Shown here in pieces: positions 17,343 through 25,939 of a DNA stretch of 64,000 bases. Every line of letters begins with the position of its first letter. Within the stretch, counting starts at the first letter, position 1. The stretch is from NCBI GenBank assembly GCA_020073345.1, contig JAIQFI010000009.1, positions 1 to 64,000 on the forward strand. Direction: 5' to 3'. A program made the position numbers and the translations under genes. The stretch is from Terriglobia bacterium. GTDB taxonomy: Bacteria > Acidobacteriota > Terriglobia > Bryobacterales > Bryobacteraceae. Under the pieces are notes generated by a model. That model was not told the DNA's origin. It was given only the letters and a program-made list of their open reading frames with translations, and searched no databases.

Positions 17343-17660
17343 ATGGCTTCCTCTTGCTCTCCGTCCCGATCATAAGCGGTACTGGTACCCTCGGCAATTC
17401 AGAGGCCCATAAAGTTTGGGGCAGAGATATTACCTAATTCCGTGGTAAGGTCACCTTACAACCAGAGGAAGACAGACAGGGGAAAACCGCTACAGAAAAA
17501 CGGAAAAACACCCACAAGGGGATATTTCCATTAGCGGCCGCTGATCCTCCGAAAAGCAGGGCGCGTTACTACGTTATCGGGCCAGCAACTCCTCCAAGCA
17601 GTGACCTCGACATAGTAAGTATAGCACATGCAGGACTCTTCGACCCGAGGTACTGTACGG
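17343..17660. other. intergenic region upstream of the response regulator
   Basis: A 318-base gap between accC (which ends here) and the regulator (which starts here). No coding frame is convincing. It contains the palindrome at 17445-17459, and downstream of it an A-rich block (about 17487-17515). Promoter elements for the regulator probably lie here but I cannot place them. Confidence 0.5.
17445..17459. promoter_or_regulatory. perfect palindrome, candidate operator
   Basis: GTAAGGT-C-ACCTTAC: 7-base arms around a single base. An overlapping TTACC ... GGTAA pair (17430-17448) extends the symmetry to the left. It lies about 100 bases upstream of the NarL-type regulator start. Symmetric sites of this size are typical for dimeric HTH regulators; autoregulation is a guess. 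Confidence 0.4.
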
Positions 17661-19016
17661 CTATTTCTTCTCGCCCACAAAACCGTGCCGGGCGAGGAAC
17701 CCGGTATCAATCCGCCCCGCGATGAACTCCGGGTGCTTGAGAATCCACTGGTGCAGCGGAATCGACGTGTAGATTCCCTCCACCACGAACATTCCCAGCG
17801 CGCGCTGCATCCGCGCGATCGCTTCCGCGCGGTCGGATCCGTAGGCGATCAGCTTGGCGACCAGCGAGTCGTAGTATGGCGAGATCACACCGGCCTGGTA
17901 CGCCGCGGTATCCACGCGGATCCCGGCCCCGCCCGGAAGGTTCAAGCCAGTGATAGTCCCCGGTGAGGGGACGAATGTATCGGGATGCTCGGCATTAATG
18001 CGGCACTCGATGGCGTGACCGCGTAGCTGGACAGGACGTGTCAAAATTTCGTCAAGCTTCTTGCCTGAGGCCACCAGAATCTGGCTCTTGACCAGGTCGA
18101 CGCCGGTGACCATTTCGGTGACCGGATGCTCCACCTGAATGCGGGCATTCACCTCGATGAAGTACAGCTTCCCCGAAGCGTCCATCAGGAATTCGACCGT
18201 GCCGGCATTGGCGTACCCCACTGCCTTCAGCGCGGCTCGTAAACGATCTCCCGTACATTTGCGTAGTTCCGGCGTCATAGCCGTCGAAGGCGACTCTTCG
18301 ATCAGCTTCTGATGGCGTCTCTGGATGGAGCATTCGCGCTCGCCCAGAATCTCGACGTCGCCGTGCTGGTCGGCTAAAACCTGGAATTCGATGTGGCGCG
18401 GATTCTCGACCAGCTTCTCCATGTACAGGTCGCCGCAGGAAAACGCCGCGGCAGCCTCGGCCTGCGCCTGCGCCATCAGGGTTCCGAGTTCTTCCTGCTG
18501 CCGGACGATGCGCATACCCCGCCCGCCGCCTCCCGCCGAAGCTTTGAGCATCACCGGATACCCGATGCGCTCGGCGATTTCGACGGCTTCTTCCAGGCTT
18601 TTGAGGATGCCCGCGGAACCGGGCAGAATCGGCACGCCGTTTTCTTCCATCGCGGCGCGCGCGATCTGCTTCAGGCCCATGCGGCGAATCACGTCGGCGG
18701 GCGGGCCGATGAACTTCAGACCGCTGGTCTCGCATACTTCCGCGAAATCGGCGTTCTCGGAGAGAAACCCGTAGCCCGGATGAACGGCGTCGCAGTTGGT
18801 GATTTCCGCGGCGCTCATCACCGCGTGAATGTCCAGGTAGCTGCGCGCGCTCTTAGCGGGTCCTACGCAAATGGCCTCATCGGCGAAGCGCGTATGCAGG
18901 CTGTGGCGGTCGGCTTCGGAATAGATCGCCACCGTGCGAATGCCCAGGTCCTTGCAGGCGCAAATCACGCGCACGGCAATTTCCCCACGGTTGGCGATCA
19001 GGATTTTTTCGAACAT
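17661..19016 (-). CDS. accC: acetyl-CoA carboxylase, biotin carboxylase subunit
   Basis: A 451-residue ATP-grasp enzyme that carboxylates the biotin on AccB, the first step of fatty acid synthesis. It starts MFEKILIANRGEIAVRVI; the glycine-rich loop ASAGGGGRGM and the catalytic region FIEVNARIQVEHPVTEMVTG are present. Length is normal. It follows accB by 6 bases. No carboxyltransferase genes are in the window, so the complex is completed elsewhere. Confidence 0.97.
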   Translation of the reverse strand: MFEKILIANRGEIAVRVICACKDLGIRTVAIYSEADRHSLHTRFADEAICVGPAKSARSYLDIHAVMSAAEITNCDAVHPGYGFLSENADFAEVCETSGLKFIGPPADVIRRMGLKQIARAAMEENGVPILPGSAGILKSLEEAVEIAERIGYPVMLKASAGGGGRGMRIVRQQEELGTLMAQAQAEAAAAFSCGDLYMEKLVENPRHIEFQVLADQHGDVEILGERECSIQRRHQKLIEESPSTAMTPELRKCTGDRLRAALKAVGYANAGTVEFLMDASGKLYFIEVNARIQVEHPVTEMVTGVDLVKSQILVASGKKLDEILTRPVQLRGHAIECRINAEHPDTFVPSPGTITGLNLPGGAGIRVDTAAYQAGVISPYYDSLVAKLIAYGSDRAEAIARMQRALGMFVVEGIYTSIPLHQWILKHPEFIAGRIDTGFLARHGFVGEKK

Positions 19017-19022
19017 ATGAGA

Positions 19023-19481
19023 CTAGCGCGGCTGGATCGAGAACAGCGCTTCGCCATACTCCACCGGACGGCCGTTCTCCACCAGCTTGGCGGCGATCAC
19101 CCCCGCCGTTTCCGCCTCGATTTCGTTCATCAGCTTCATGGACTCGATGATGCAGAGCACCTGGCCGGGCTTGACTGCATCGCCCACGTTGACGAACGGC
19201 GCGCTTCCCGGTGAGGGAGCATCATAGTAGGTGCCGATGATGGGCGCTTTCACCAGGACCTGCCCCGGCTCCGCTTCTCCGGCGGCTGGCGCGGCCGGTT
19301 CCGATGAACCCGCCGTTTCCGGCTGGGCAGCTCCCGTCGAAACAGGCGTCACCGTGTATTCCGGCGTCATACCGGCTTTGCGGATGCGAATCCGCTCGCC
19401 ATCGCGCTCGATCTCCAGCTCGCCCACGCCGCTCTCGTTGAACAGCTCCAGCAGCTCCTTGATTTCGTCAATGGTCATCAA
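19023..19481 (-). CDS. accB: acetyl-CoA carboxylase, biotin carboxyl carrier protein
   Basis: A 152-residue carrier. The biotinylated lysine sits in ESMKLMNEIEAE, where Ser replaces the common Ala before Met. An Ala/Pro-rich linker (about residues 45-72) separates it from an N-terminal docking part starting MMTIDEIKELLELFNESG. It overlaps pepP by 4 bases and precedes accC, so the three genes form one transcript. Confidence 0.97.
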   Translation of the reverse strand: MMTIDEIKELLELFNESGVGELEIERDGERIRIRKAGMTPEYTVTPVSTGAAQPETAGSSEPAAPAAGEAEPGQVLVKAPIIGTYYDAPSPGSAPFVNVGDAVKPGQVLCIIESMKLMNEIEAETAGVIAAKLVENGRPVEYGEALFSIQPR

Positions 19482-20554
19482 AGGTGAACAAACTCCTTGG
19501 TCGTGGGCGTCAAGACTTCGCAGCCGTTGGCGGTGACCAGCACGGTGTCTTCAATCCGAACACCTCCCAAGCGGTCAATGTAGGCGCCGGGCTCGATGGT
19601 AATCACCATCCCCGCCCGCAGTACGGTCTTGTCCTTTTTCCCGATTCGGGGACCCTCATGGATCTCGAGTCCCAGGCCGTGACCGGTGGAATGGACGAAC
19701 TGCCGGTCCAATCCATGCCGTTTTAGCACTTCCCGGGCGGCCCCGTCCACTCGCGCCGCCGTGACCCCCGGCCGCACGGCCTCGATGGCGGTCATTTGCG
19801 CCTCCAGCACCGCATCATACAGCGTCCGGACGCGCTTGGTGGGAATACCCAGGAAGGCCATCCGGGTCATGTCGCTCATGTAGCCGTCCAGGCAGGCGCC
19901 CATGTCGATCAGCAGGAGATCATTTTCCTCCAACCGTTGGCCGGTGGGATGTGCGTGGGGCAGCGCCGAGTGTGCGCCCGCCGCGACAATCGTGTCGAAA
20001 GCCGGCTTTTCTGCGCCGTGGAGCCGCATCTGGTAATCCAGCTCGGCGGCGATGTCGCGCTCACGCATCCCCAGCCGGACACGTCGCAAAGTCCGCGCGT
20101 AAGCCTCGGAATTGACCCGCACGCTCTTGCGGATCTGGTCGATCTCCTCCGGCGATTTGGTCATCCGGAGGTTTTCCACAACACCGGGAACGGGCTGCAG
20201 CGAGGCGCCCAAGGGCAGCAGATCCTTCAGCTTCTGATGCTGCTCCAAGTTCAGCCAGGCAGGCTCGAACCCGATTTTCTTGAGCTTCTTGCGCTTCACG
20301 ATGCCGGCGACAGCTTCCTGCAAAGGGCCCTTGGCGATGTGCAGCTTACAGGTGATGCTCTGGGAGGCTTCGAGCGCATAGCGAGGATCGGTGAAGAAGT
20401 GCGTCTCGAACGGGGTCACTAAGGCCAGCCCGTTCGAGCCGGCATAACCCGTCAGATACCGGACGTTGGCGAGGGAGCTGACCAGCAGGGCGTCGACCTT
20501 GTGCCCTGCCAGCGCCGTTTGGACGGCTCGGCGCCGCTGTTCGAGTTCGGTCAA
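19478..20554 (-). CDS. Xaa-Pro aminopeptidase/dipeptidase, M24 family
   Basis: A 358-residue protein with a creatinase-like N-terminal domain (residues 1-125) and a C-terminal pita-bread metallopeptidase domain. Metal ligands are seen in LLIDMGACLDGYMSDMTR (two Asp), in STGHGLGLEIHEGP (His) and in the late ITIEPGAY and GGVRIEDT (Glu). It cleaves peptides with proline at position 2. Its place as first gene before accB-accC is common in bacteria, though the link is not metabolic. Confidence 0.92.
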   Translation of the reverse strand: MTELEQRRRAVQTALAGHKVDALLVSSLANVRYLTGYAGSNGLALVTPFETHFFTDPRYALEASQSITCKLHIAKGPLQEAVAGIVKRKKLKKIGFEPAWLNLEQHQKLKDLLPLGASLQPVPGVVENLRMTKSPEEIDQIRKSVRVNSEAYARTLRRVRLGMRERDIAAELDYQMRLHGAEKPAFDTIVAAGAHSALPHAHPTGQRLEENDLLLIDMGACLDGYMSDMTRMAFLGIPTKRVRTLYDAVLEAQMTAIEAVRPGVTAARVDGAAREVLKRHGLDRQFVHSTGHGLGLEIHEGPRIGKKDKTVLRAGMVITIEPGAYIDRLGGVRIEDTVLVTANGCEVLTPTTKEFVHL

Positions 20555-20603
20555 GCCCTTAGTTTAGCAGCCACGGCATGGATGAGAACACTCGCAAATG
20601 CAT

Positions 20604-20635
20604 GCAATTCGCGTTCATTTGCGTTCATTGGCGGC
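20604..20635. repeat. copy of dispersed GCGTTCATTTGCGTTCATT repeat
   Basis: The sequence has two GCGTTCATT units in tandem and ends in GGCGGC. It matches the repeats at 25881-25911 (inverted relative to this one) and 26181-26210 (same orientation). It forms the last codons and the stop of the relic antitoxin frame on the reverse strand. Confidence 0.65.
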
Positions 20636-20762
20636 TTCTGATTCCAGCAAGTCCTTCACCTTCTCCGAAGTGACTGGGTTTGCTCCCGGCTTGCGAGGCA
20701 GAAGAGGAACGCCATTACGCGTGTCTAGCGGCTCTTCATCCAGATCGACCGTGGTCCGCATG
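20615..20762 (-). pseudogene. relic VapB-like antitoxin gene (internal deletion and frameshift)
   Basis: Starting at the ATG at 20762 the reverse strand reads MRTTVDLDEE, the usual N-terminal strand of ribbon-helix-helix antitoxins, then directly DTRNGVPLL. The typical C-terminal segment PRKPGANPVTSEKVKDLLE continues only in the next frame, after a one-base shift at about 20700, and ends AANERK-stop inside the dispersed repeat. The helical middle of about 30 residues seen in such antitoxins is missing. No toxin gene is adjacent. It is best read as a remnant of a toxin-antitoxin pair; recognition is by motif memory, not alignment. Confidence 0.5.
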
Positions 20763-20770
20763 ATTCTATT

Positions 20771-21034
20771 TTAGGTGAAGGGACGTTTGGCGACCATCCG
20801 GATCAAGTAATGTGAGCCTATTCCGTACAGGACAGAGTTCGCCACAATCGCACAAATCCAGAGAGCTTCATCGCTCCAATCTGGAAAATGGTTGAACACT
20901 GGAGCCACAAGAATATAACCCGGGGATGCTGCAACCCAGCCTACAGGAAGATGGTCGTTGCTGTTCCCCAATGCCATTAAGGCAGTGAAGGCACCGAGTA
21001 AGGAAGCAAGGATGATTAGGGCCGTGCGCTTCAC
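20771..21034 (-). CDS. small membrane protein, hypothetical
   Basis: An 87-residue protein from a GTG at 21034 (VKRTALIILASLLGAF). A longer frame to 21166 exists but would run through the imu promoter and its sequence is not protein-like. Hydrophobic segments at about residues 4-22, 33-47 and 60-79 suggest two to three membrane helices. No family recognised. It is divergent from imuA. Confidence 0.5.
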   Translation of the reverse strand: MKRTALIILASLLGAFTALMALGNSNDHLPVGWVAASPGYILVAPVFNHFPDWSDEALWICAIVANSVLYGIGSHYLIRMVAKRPFT

Positions 21035-21072
21035 TTTGTTGATGTTACACCGATTCCACCACCCCCATCTCC

Positions 21073-21119
21073 AGAACCCCACACGTTCTCTTGACAGGCT
21101 CCGTCGACAGGCATACCCT
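21073..21119 (+). promoter_or_regulatory. imuABC promoter with inverted-repeat operator candidate
   Basis: TTGACA at 21091-21096, a 17-base spacer and TACCCT at 21114-21119 form a sigma-70-type promoter 28 bases before the imuA ATG. Just upstream, AGAAC-N7-GTTCT (21073-21089) is a perfect 5+5 inverted repeat ending two bases before the -35 box. LexA sites in several phyla are built from GAAC/GTTC half-sites, and imu cassettes are LexA-controlled where studied, so this is a candidate SOS operator. Confidence 0.5.
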
Positions 21120-21146
21120 GGATAGGCGAACAAAAGACGAATTTGT

Positions 21147-21701
21147 ATGGCTGCTGCTTTTCCCATTGGCTGGCGTCATGTTGAACCTCTGGACATTCTC
21201 TCTGCTGCTGGACGCGATTTCCCGCGTGGCAGGATCTCCGAAATCGTTGGCACACGATCCAGCGGGCGCACCTCGGTGCTCCACACGCTACTGGCCGCTT
21301 CCACCGGACGGGGCGAGTACGCGGCCCTGGTCGACACCAAGGACGCTTTCGATGCCTGCTCGGCCGCATCCGCGGGAGTGGAGCTATCCAAGCTGGTCTG
21401 GGTCCGCTGCGGCGGTAACGCCGAACACGCACTGCGCGCGGCCGATCTTCTGATCCAAGCAGGCGGATTCGGCGTGGTCGCGCTGGATCTGGCCGAGGCC
21501 ACTCCCGCCGCGCTTAACCGGATTCCCCCCACTGCCTGGTTCCGCTTCCGGCGCGCGGTGGATTCGACGCCCACCATCCTGGCGGTGATCGCAGATCGTC
21601 CTTTGGCGAAATCGTGTTCGTCCATGACCATCAAGATGCCGCCCCGGAAAGCCAGATTTACTGGCCAGGCCCCTTTCCTTTTATTACGCGACGCAGGGTG
21701 A
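21147..21701 (+). CDS. imuA: ImuA-like RecA-fold mutagenesis protein
   Basis: A 184-residue RecA/SulA-like protein, first gene of the damage-induced mutagenesis cassette. The ATP-binding loop position reads VGTRSSGRTSVL, with Arg where a Walker A motif has Lys, so ATP binding may be weak or lost. The acidic Walker-B-like strand is GGFGVVALDLAEA. No Shine-Dalgarno sequence is obvious upstream of the ATG. It is 3 bases from imuB. In other bacteria ImuA proteins support translesion synthesis by recruiting or modulating the mutasome. Confidence 0.82.
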   Translation: MAAAFPIGWRHVEPLDILSAAGRDFPRGRISEIVGTRSSGRTSVLHTLLAASTGRGEYAALVDTKDAFDACSAASAGVELSKLVWVRCGGNAEHALRAADLLIQAGGFGVVALDLAEATPAALNRIPPTAWFRFRRAVDSTPTILAVIADRPLAKSCSSMTIKMPPRKARFTGQAPFLLLRDAG

Positions 21702-21704
21702 TGT

Positions 21705-22826
21705 ATGTTTGCATGCATTCATGGGCCGGATGCCAACCGGCTGGCGGATTCCTTTTCTCCTTTCGTAGAGATGGTGGACGAGAAGACCGTCGTTTTCTCG
21801 ATCACGTCTCGACAACTTGGCAGATTGAAGGGTGCTCAAGCAGCCGTGGCGGTCACGGCCGAGGCCGCGATCCTGGCGGCGCGGAATCTGCCCGGCTATA
21901 CTTTCATCCCGCCTGGCGAAGAAGCGCGTGTACTGGGCACGCTGTCGATCGACGCGCTCCCGCCCGATCCAGAATTTTTCGAGACTTTCCATCTGTGGGG
22001 AATCCGCTCGCTGGAAGATCTGGCGCGGCTTCCGGACGACGCTTTAGCGTCGCGTTTAGGCGAGCGCGGCTTGTGGCTGCAACGCTTGGCACGCGGCGTA
22101 ATCGAGCGGCCCCTGCGCCCGCGGATTCCGGCGGCGGTCTATGAGGAATCAGCCGATCTGGAACATCCCATCAAGCTACGCGAGCCTCTGCTGTTCCTGA
22201 TCGCCCGGTTTCTGCACGATCTGACAGCGCGGCTGAAATCACAGTCGTTGGCGGCGGCGGCACTGTGTCTCACCCTTAACGGCAACCAAAGGACGCATAG
22301 CGTCCCGTTTCCGACGCGCGATGTGAAGCTGCTGCTGAAGCTGGTGGAGCATTCGCTGGTGCGCCAGCCGCCGGATGCGCCGGTCGCCAAAGTACATCTG
22401 GAGTTGATTCCGACCGAGCCGCGCCGCGTCCAGCGCGGACTATTCACGCCGGCCGCGCCGGAACCCGAAAAACTCGAGCTGACGCTGGGCAAGATTCGCG
22501 GGTTGGTCGGGGAGAAGAACGTAGGGTATCCCGAGTTGTTCGATACACACCGGCCAGGAGCAGGCTGGCCTGCCGGATACTTGCTGCCCTTTCGATATTT
22601 CCGGCCGCCGCTCGAAGCGCGGGTCACTTCCGAACGTCTGTGGACGCGATTGTTTCAGGGCAAAATCCTGCAAATCGCCGGACCATGGCGATCGAGCGGC
22701 GATTGGTGGCGTCCCGATCTTTGGAATCGCGATGAGTATGACCTGGCGCTAAGCGACGGCGCGCTGTACCGCATTTATCTGGATCGCGCGCCCAAGAAGT
22801 GGTTCGTAGAAGGCGTGTATGACTAA
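21705..22826 (+). CDS. imuB: ImuB, reduced Y-family polymerase-like mutasome hub
   Basis: A 373-residue protein, clearly shorter than the ~450-550 residues usual for ImuB. The C-terminal part is typical (WRSSGDWWRPDLWNRDEYDLAL then RIYLDRAPKKWFVEGVYD). A helix-hairpin-helix thumb is recognisable at about residues 86-130 (FETFHLWGIRSLEDLARLP), but only ~85 residues precede it, so most of the palm and fingers is absent and no catalytic acidic triad is present. QRGLF at 243-247 fits a beta-clamp-binding motif. ImuB is inactive as a polymerase and links the clamp, ImuA and DnaE2. The stop overlaps the dnaE2 start by 8 bases. Confidence 0.88.
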   Translation: MFACIHGPDANRLADSFSPFVEMVDEKTVVFSITSRQLGRLKGAQAAVAVTAEAAILAARNLPGYTFIPPGEEARVLGTLSIDALPPDPEFFETFHLWGIRSLEDLARLPDDALASRLGERGLWLQRLARGVIERPLRPRIPAAVYEESADLEHPIKLREPLLFLIARFLHDLTARLKSQSLAAAALCLTLNGNQRTHSVPFPTRDVKLLLKLVEHSLVRQPPDAPVAKVHLELIPTEPRRVQRGLFTPAAPEPEKLELTLGKIRGLVGEKNVGYPELFDTHRPGAGWPAGYLLPFRYFRPPLEARVTSERLWTRLFQGKILQIAGPWRSSGDWWRPDLWNRDEYDLALSDGALYRIYLDRAPKKWFVEGVYD

Positions 22827-25800
22827 CTTTGTAGACTTCCATACACGCTCGGCCTTCAGTTTCCTCGAAGCCGCTTCCCTGCCCGAGGATTTAGTCCAGC
22901 GCGCGGCCGACCTCGGCCATTCCGCCATGACGCTGATGGATCGCGACAATCTCGCCGGCGCGCCACGCTTTTACATGGCGGCCAAGAAGCTCGGCGCCAA
23001 GGCGCACATCGGCGCCGAAATCACCGGCGAGGACGGCGATCTCTACCCGCTGCTGGTCGAAAATCGCACCGGTTATCAGAACCTCTGCCGGCTGATCACA
23101 TCCATGAAGCTGCGCGCACCTAAGGGAGAAGCTGCCGCTTCGCAGGAAGAGTTGCATCGATTCTCGAGCGGACTGGTGTGCCTGACCGGCGAAGGTTCAC
23201 CTACGCGTGAGCGTTTCACTAAACTGACCAGCCTGTTCGGGCGCGGCAATGTCTACGCCGAGCTGCAGCGGCATTTTCATCGCGATCAGGAAGCGCGCAA
23301 TCAAGCCGTGATCGAGCTGGCGCGATCCATGCAACTGCCTCTGCTCGCGACCAACGGCGTGCGACACGCCACCCCTCAGGAACGCGAGCTTGCCGACGTG
23401 CTCACCGCGGTCCGCCACAAGACCACGGTCATGGCCGCGGGTCAGTTGCTGGCGCGCAATGCGGAGCGCTATCTCAAATCGCCGCGCATCATGGAAAAAC
23501 TTTTCTCCGATGTCCCCGAGGCCATCGCCGAGACCGCCGAGCTGTCGGCTCGCCTCGATTTCACGCTGAAAGATTTGGGTTACGAATTCCCCAAGTATCC
23601 TGTGGGGCCGGGAGAAACCATGAACTCGTTCCTTCGGGAGCGGACTGAGGGCGGAGCGCGTGAGCGTTTCCGCCCGTATACAGAAAAGGCTCGCCGCCAG
23701 ATCGAGCGCGAGCTGGCGCTGATCGAAAAACTCGACCTGGCCGGCTATTTCTTGATCGTCTGGGATCTGGTCGACTTCTGCCGCCGCGAGAAAATCCTGG
23801 TGCAAGGTCGCGGCTCGGCCGCCAACAGCGCGGTGTGTTATTCGCTGGGGATCACTGCGGTGGATCCGGTGGCGATGGAACTGCTATTCGAGCGTTTTCT
23901 CTCGGAGGAGCGCGGCGAATGGCCCGATATCGATCTCGATCTGCCTTCGGGCGATCAGCGCGAGCGCGTGATCCAGTATGTGTACAAGCGCTATGGTGCT
24001 CGCGGCGCGGCCATGACAGCCAACGTCATTACCTACCGCGGTCGGTCCGCCGCGCGCGACGTCGGCAAAGCGCTGGGCTTCCCGGCCGAGGCGCTGGAGA
24101 GACTTTCATCGCTCGTCGCTACCTGGGGCTGGCGCGATCCCAGCGACACCGCGCAGAAGCAGTTCACCCAGGCCGGCTTCGATCTGAAAGATCCGCGCAT
24201 TCAGAAATATCTTTCGCTGTACGTCGCTGCACAGAACCTGCCCCGGCATCTGGGCCAGCATTCCGGAGGCATGGTGATCTGCCAGGGCCAGCTCGATGCC
24301 GTCGTCCCGCTCGAACCCGCAACCATGCCCGGGCGCGTCGTCATCGAGTGGGACAAAGAAGATTGCGCCGATCTCGGCCTGATCAAGGTCGATCTGCTGG
24401 GGCTGGGGATGATGGCGGTGCTGGAAGAATCGCTCGAACTGATCCGCGAGCATTACCCCGAGCCTGTCGACCTGGCTCATCTACCACAGGATGACCCAAA
24501 AGTGTACACGGCGCTGCAGAAGGCCGACACCATCGGCATGTTCCAGGTGGAAAGCCGCGCGCAGATGTCCTGCCTGCCGCGCCTTAAACCCAAAAAGTTT
24601 TACGACATCGTGGTGCAGGTGGCCATCATCCGTCCCGGGCCGATCGTCGGCAAGATGCTGCACCCGTATTTGAACCGGCGTCAGGGATATGAAGAAGCCG
24701 CCTGCCTGCATCCGTCCCTAGAACAAGTATTGAAGCGGACTCTCGGTGTTCCGTTGTTTCAGGAGCAACTGCTCAAGATCGCCATGATCGCGGCCAACTT
24801 CACCGGCGGCGAGGCAGAAGAACTGCGCCGCGCGATGGGATTCAAGCGCAGCGAGGCTCGCATGCGCGACATCGAGACCAGGCTGCGCAGCGGGATGACC
24901 GCCAACGGCATCGTGGGCGAGACGCAGGACCGCATCGTGCAATCGATCACTTCTTTCGCGCTGTACGGATTTCCCGAATCGCACGCGGCGAGCTTCGCGC
25001 TGATCGCCTATGCCAGCGCGTATTTGAAGTGCCATTATCTGGCGGCGTTCATGGCGGCCATGCTGAATAACCAGCCCATGGGGTTCTATCATCCGGCCAC
25101 GCTGGTCAAAGACGCGCAGCGGCACGGGCTGCACTTCCGGCCGGTGGACGTGCAGCAATCGTCCTGGAAATGCACCATTGAGGGCGATGCCGTCCGTCTG
25201 GGGTTGAATTACGTCCGCGGGGTGCGCAAAGAAACAGCCGAGGCGATCTCCGCCGCGCGGCCCTTCTCGTCGATCAATGACGTGGTGCGTCGTGTCCCCG
25301 GCCTGCGCAAGCCCGAGCTGCGGATGCTGGCTGAGGTCGGTGCCCTGAATTCGCTGGGCGGCCATCGCCGTGATGCCTTGTGGGAGGCAGAGCGCGCACT
25401 GCGCCCCGCAGGTCCACTTTTTGAAACAGCGGAGACGGCAGAATCAGCATCTCCTCTAGCTGCCATGACTGCACCCGAGCGCATACATGCCGACTTCTAC
25501 GGCACCGGCGTAACCATCGGACCGCATCCCATGAAGTTGTATCGCGAAGGTCTGCGCACACGCGGCGTGGTGGCGGCGGAAGATCTGCAGTACGAAAAGC
25601 ACGGCCGCCTGGTAAGAGTGGCGGGATGCGTGATCTGCCGCCAGCGCCCGGGAACCGCGAAAGGCTTCATGTTCCTGAGTCTGGAAGATGAGACCGGCAT
25701 CGCCAACGCCATCGTCGAGCCGGATTTATTCGATGCCTTCCGCGAGACGCTGGTCACCGCACCATATTTACTCGTGGAAGGCATCCTGCAAAACCAGCAG

Positions 25801-25881
25801 GGAGCGATTTCGGTGAAGCTAAATCGCGCCGAGCCGCTTCACTTCGAGGTTGCCGAAGTCCCGTCACACGACTTCCATTAG
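22819..25881 (+). CDS. dnaE2: error-prone DNA polymerase DnaE2 (ImuC)
   Basis: A 1020-residue C-family polymerase alpha subunit of the mutagenic type. The catalytic acidic pair lies in WPDIDLDLPSGDQRERV (about residues 371-387); the fingers and the FPESHAASFALIAYASAYLK block are conserved, and an OB-fold near the C-terminus starts LVRVAGCVICRQRP. The N-terminal PHP domain has FHTRS where active PHP domains have HxH, and MDRDN where D-H is expected, so it probably lacks nuclease activity. It is translationally coupled to imuB and carries out translesion synthesis during the damage response. Confidence 0.96.
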   Translation: MTNFVDFHTRSAFSFLEAASLPEDLVQRAADLGHSAMTLMDRDNLAGAPRFYMAAKKLGAKAHIGAEITGEDGDLYPLLVENRTGYQNLCRLITSMKLRAPKGEAAASQEELHRFSSGLVCLTGEGSPTRERFTKLTSLFGRGNVYAELQRHFHRDQEARNQAVIELARSMQLPLLATNGVRHATPQERELADVLTAVRHKTTVMAAGQLLARNAERYLKSPRIMEKLFSDVPEAIAETAELSARLDFTLKDLGYEFPKYPVGPGETMNSFLRERTEGGARERFRPYTEKARRQIERELALIEKLDLAGYFLIVWDLVDFCRREKILVQGRGSAANSAVCYSLGITAVDPVAMELLFERFLSEERGEWPDIDLDLPSGDQRERVIQYVYKRYGARGAAMTANVITYRGRSAARDVGKALGFPAEALERLSSLVATWGWRDPSDTAQKQFTQAGFDLKDPRIQKYLSLYVAAQNLPRHLGQHSGGMVICQGQLDAVVPLEPATMPGRVVIEWDKEDCADLGLIKVDLLGLGMMAVLEESLELIREHYPEPVDLAHLPQDDPKVYTALQKADTIGMFQVESRAQMSCLPRLKPKKFYDIVVQVAIIRPGPIVGKMLHPYLNRRQGYEEAACLHPSLEQVLKRTLGVPLFQEQLLKIAMIAANFTGGEAEELRRAMGFKRSEARMRDIETRLRSGMTANGIVGETQDRIVQSITSFALYGFPESHAASFALIAYASAYLKCHYLAAFMAAMLNNQPMGFYHPATLVKDAQRHGLHFRPVDVQQSSWKCTIEGDAVRLGLNYVRGVRKETAEAISAARPFSSINDVVRRVPGLRKPELRMLAEVGALNSLGGHRRDALWEAERALRPAGPLFETAETAESASPLAAMTAPERIHADFYGTGVTIGPHPMKLYREGLRTRGVVAAEDLQYEKHGRLVRVAGCVICRQRPGTAKGFMFLSLEDETGIANAIVEPDLFDAFRETLVTAPYLLVEGILQNQQGAISVKLNRAEPLHFEVAEVPSHDFH

Positions 25882-25911
25882 CCGCAAATAAACGCGAATG
25901 AACGCAAAATG
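25881..25911. repeat. left arm of a ~30 bp inverted repeat, dispersed family
   Basis: GCCGCAAATAAACGCGAATG then AACGCAAAATG. Apart from one substitution and one inserted A it is the reverse complement of 26181-26210. It begins on the last base of the dnaE2 stop codon. Confidence 0.75.
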
Positions 25912-25939
25912 ACCGACGTGATAGGATACGCCATTAACG

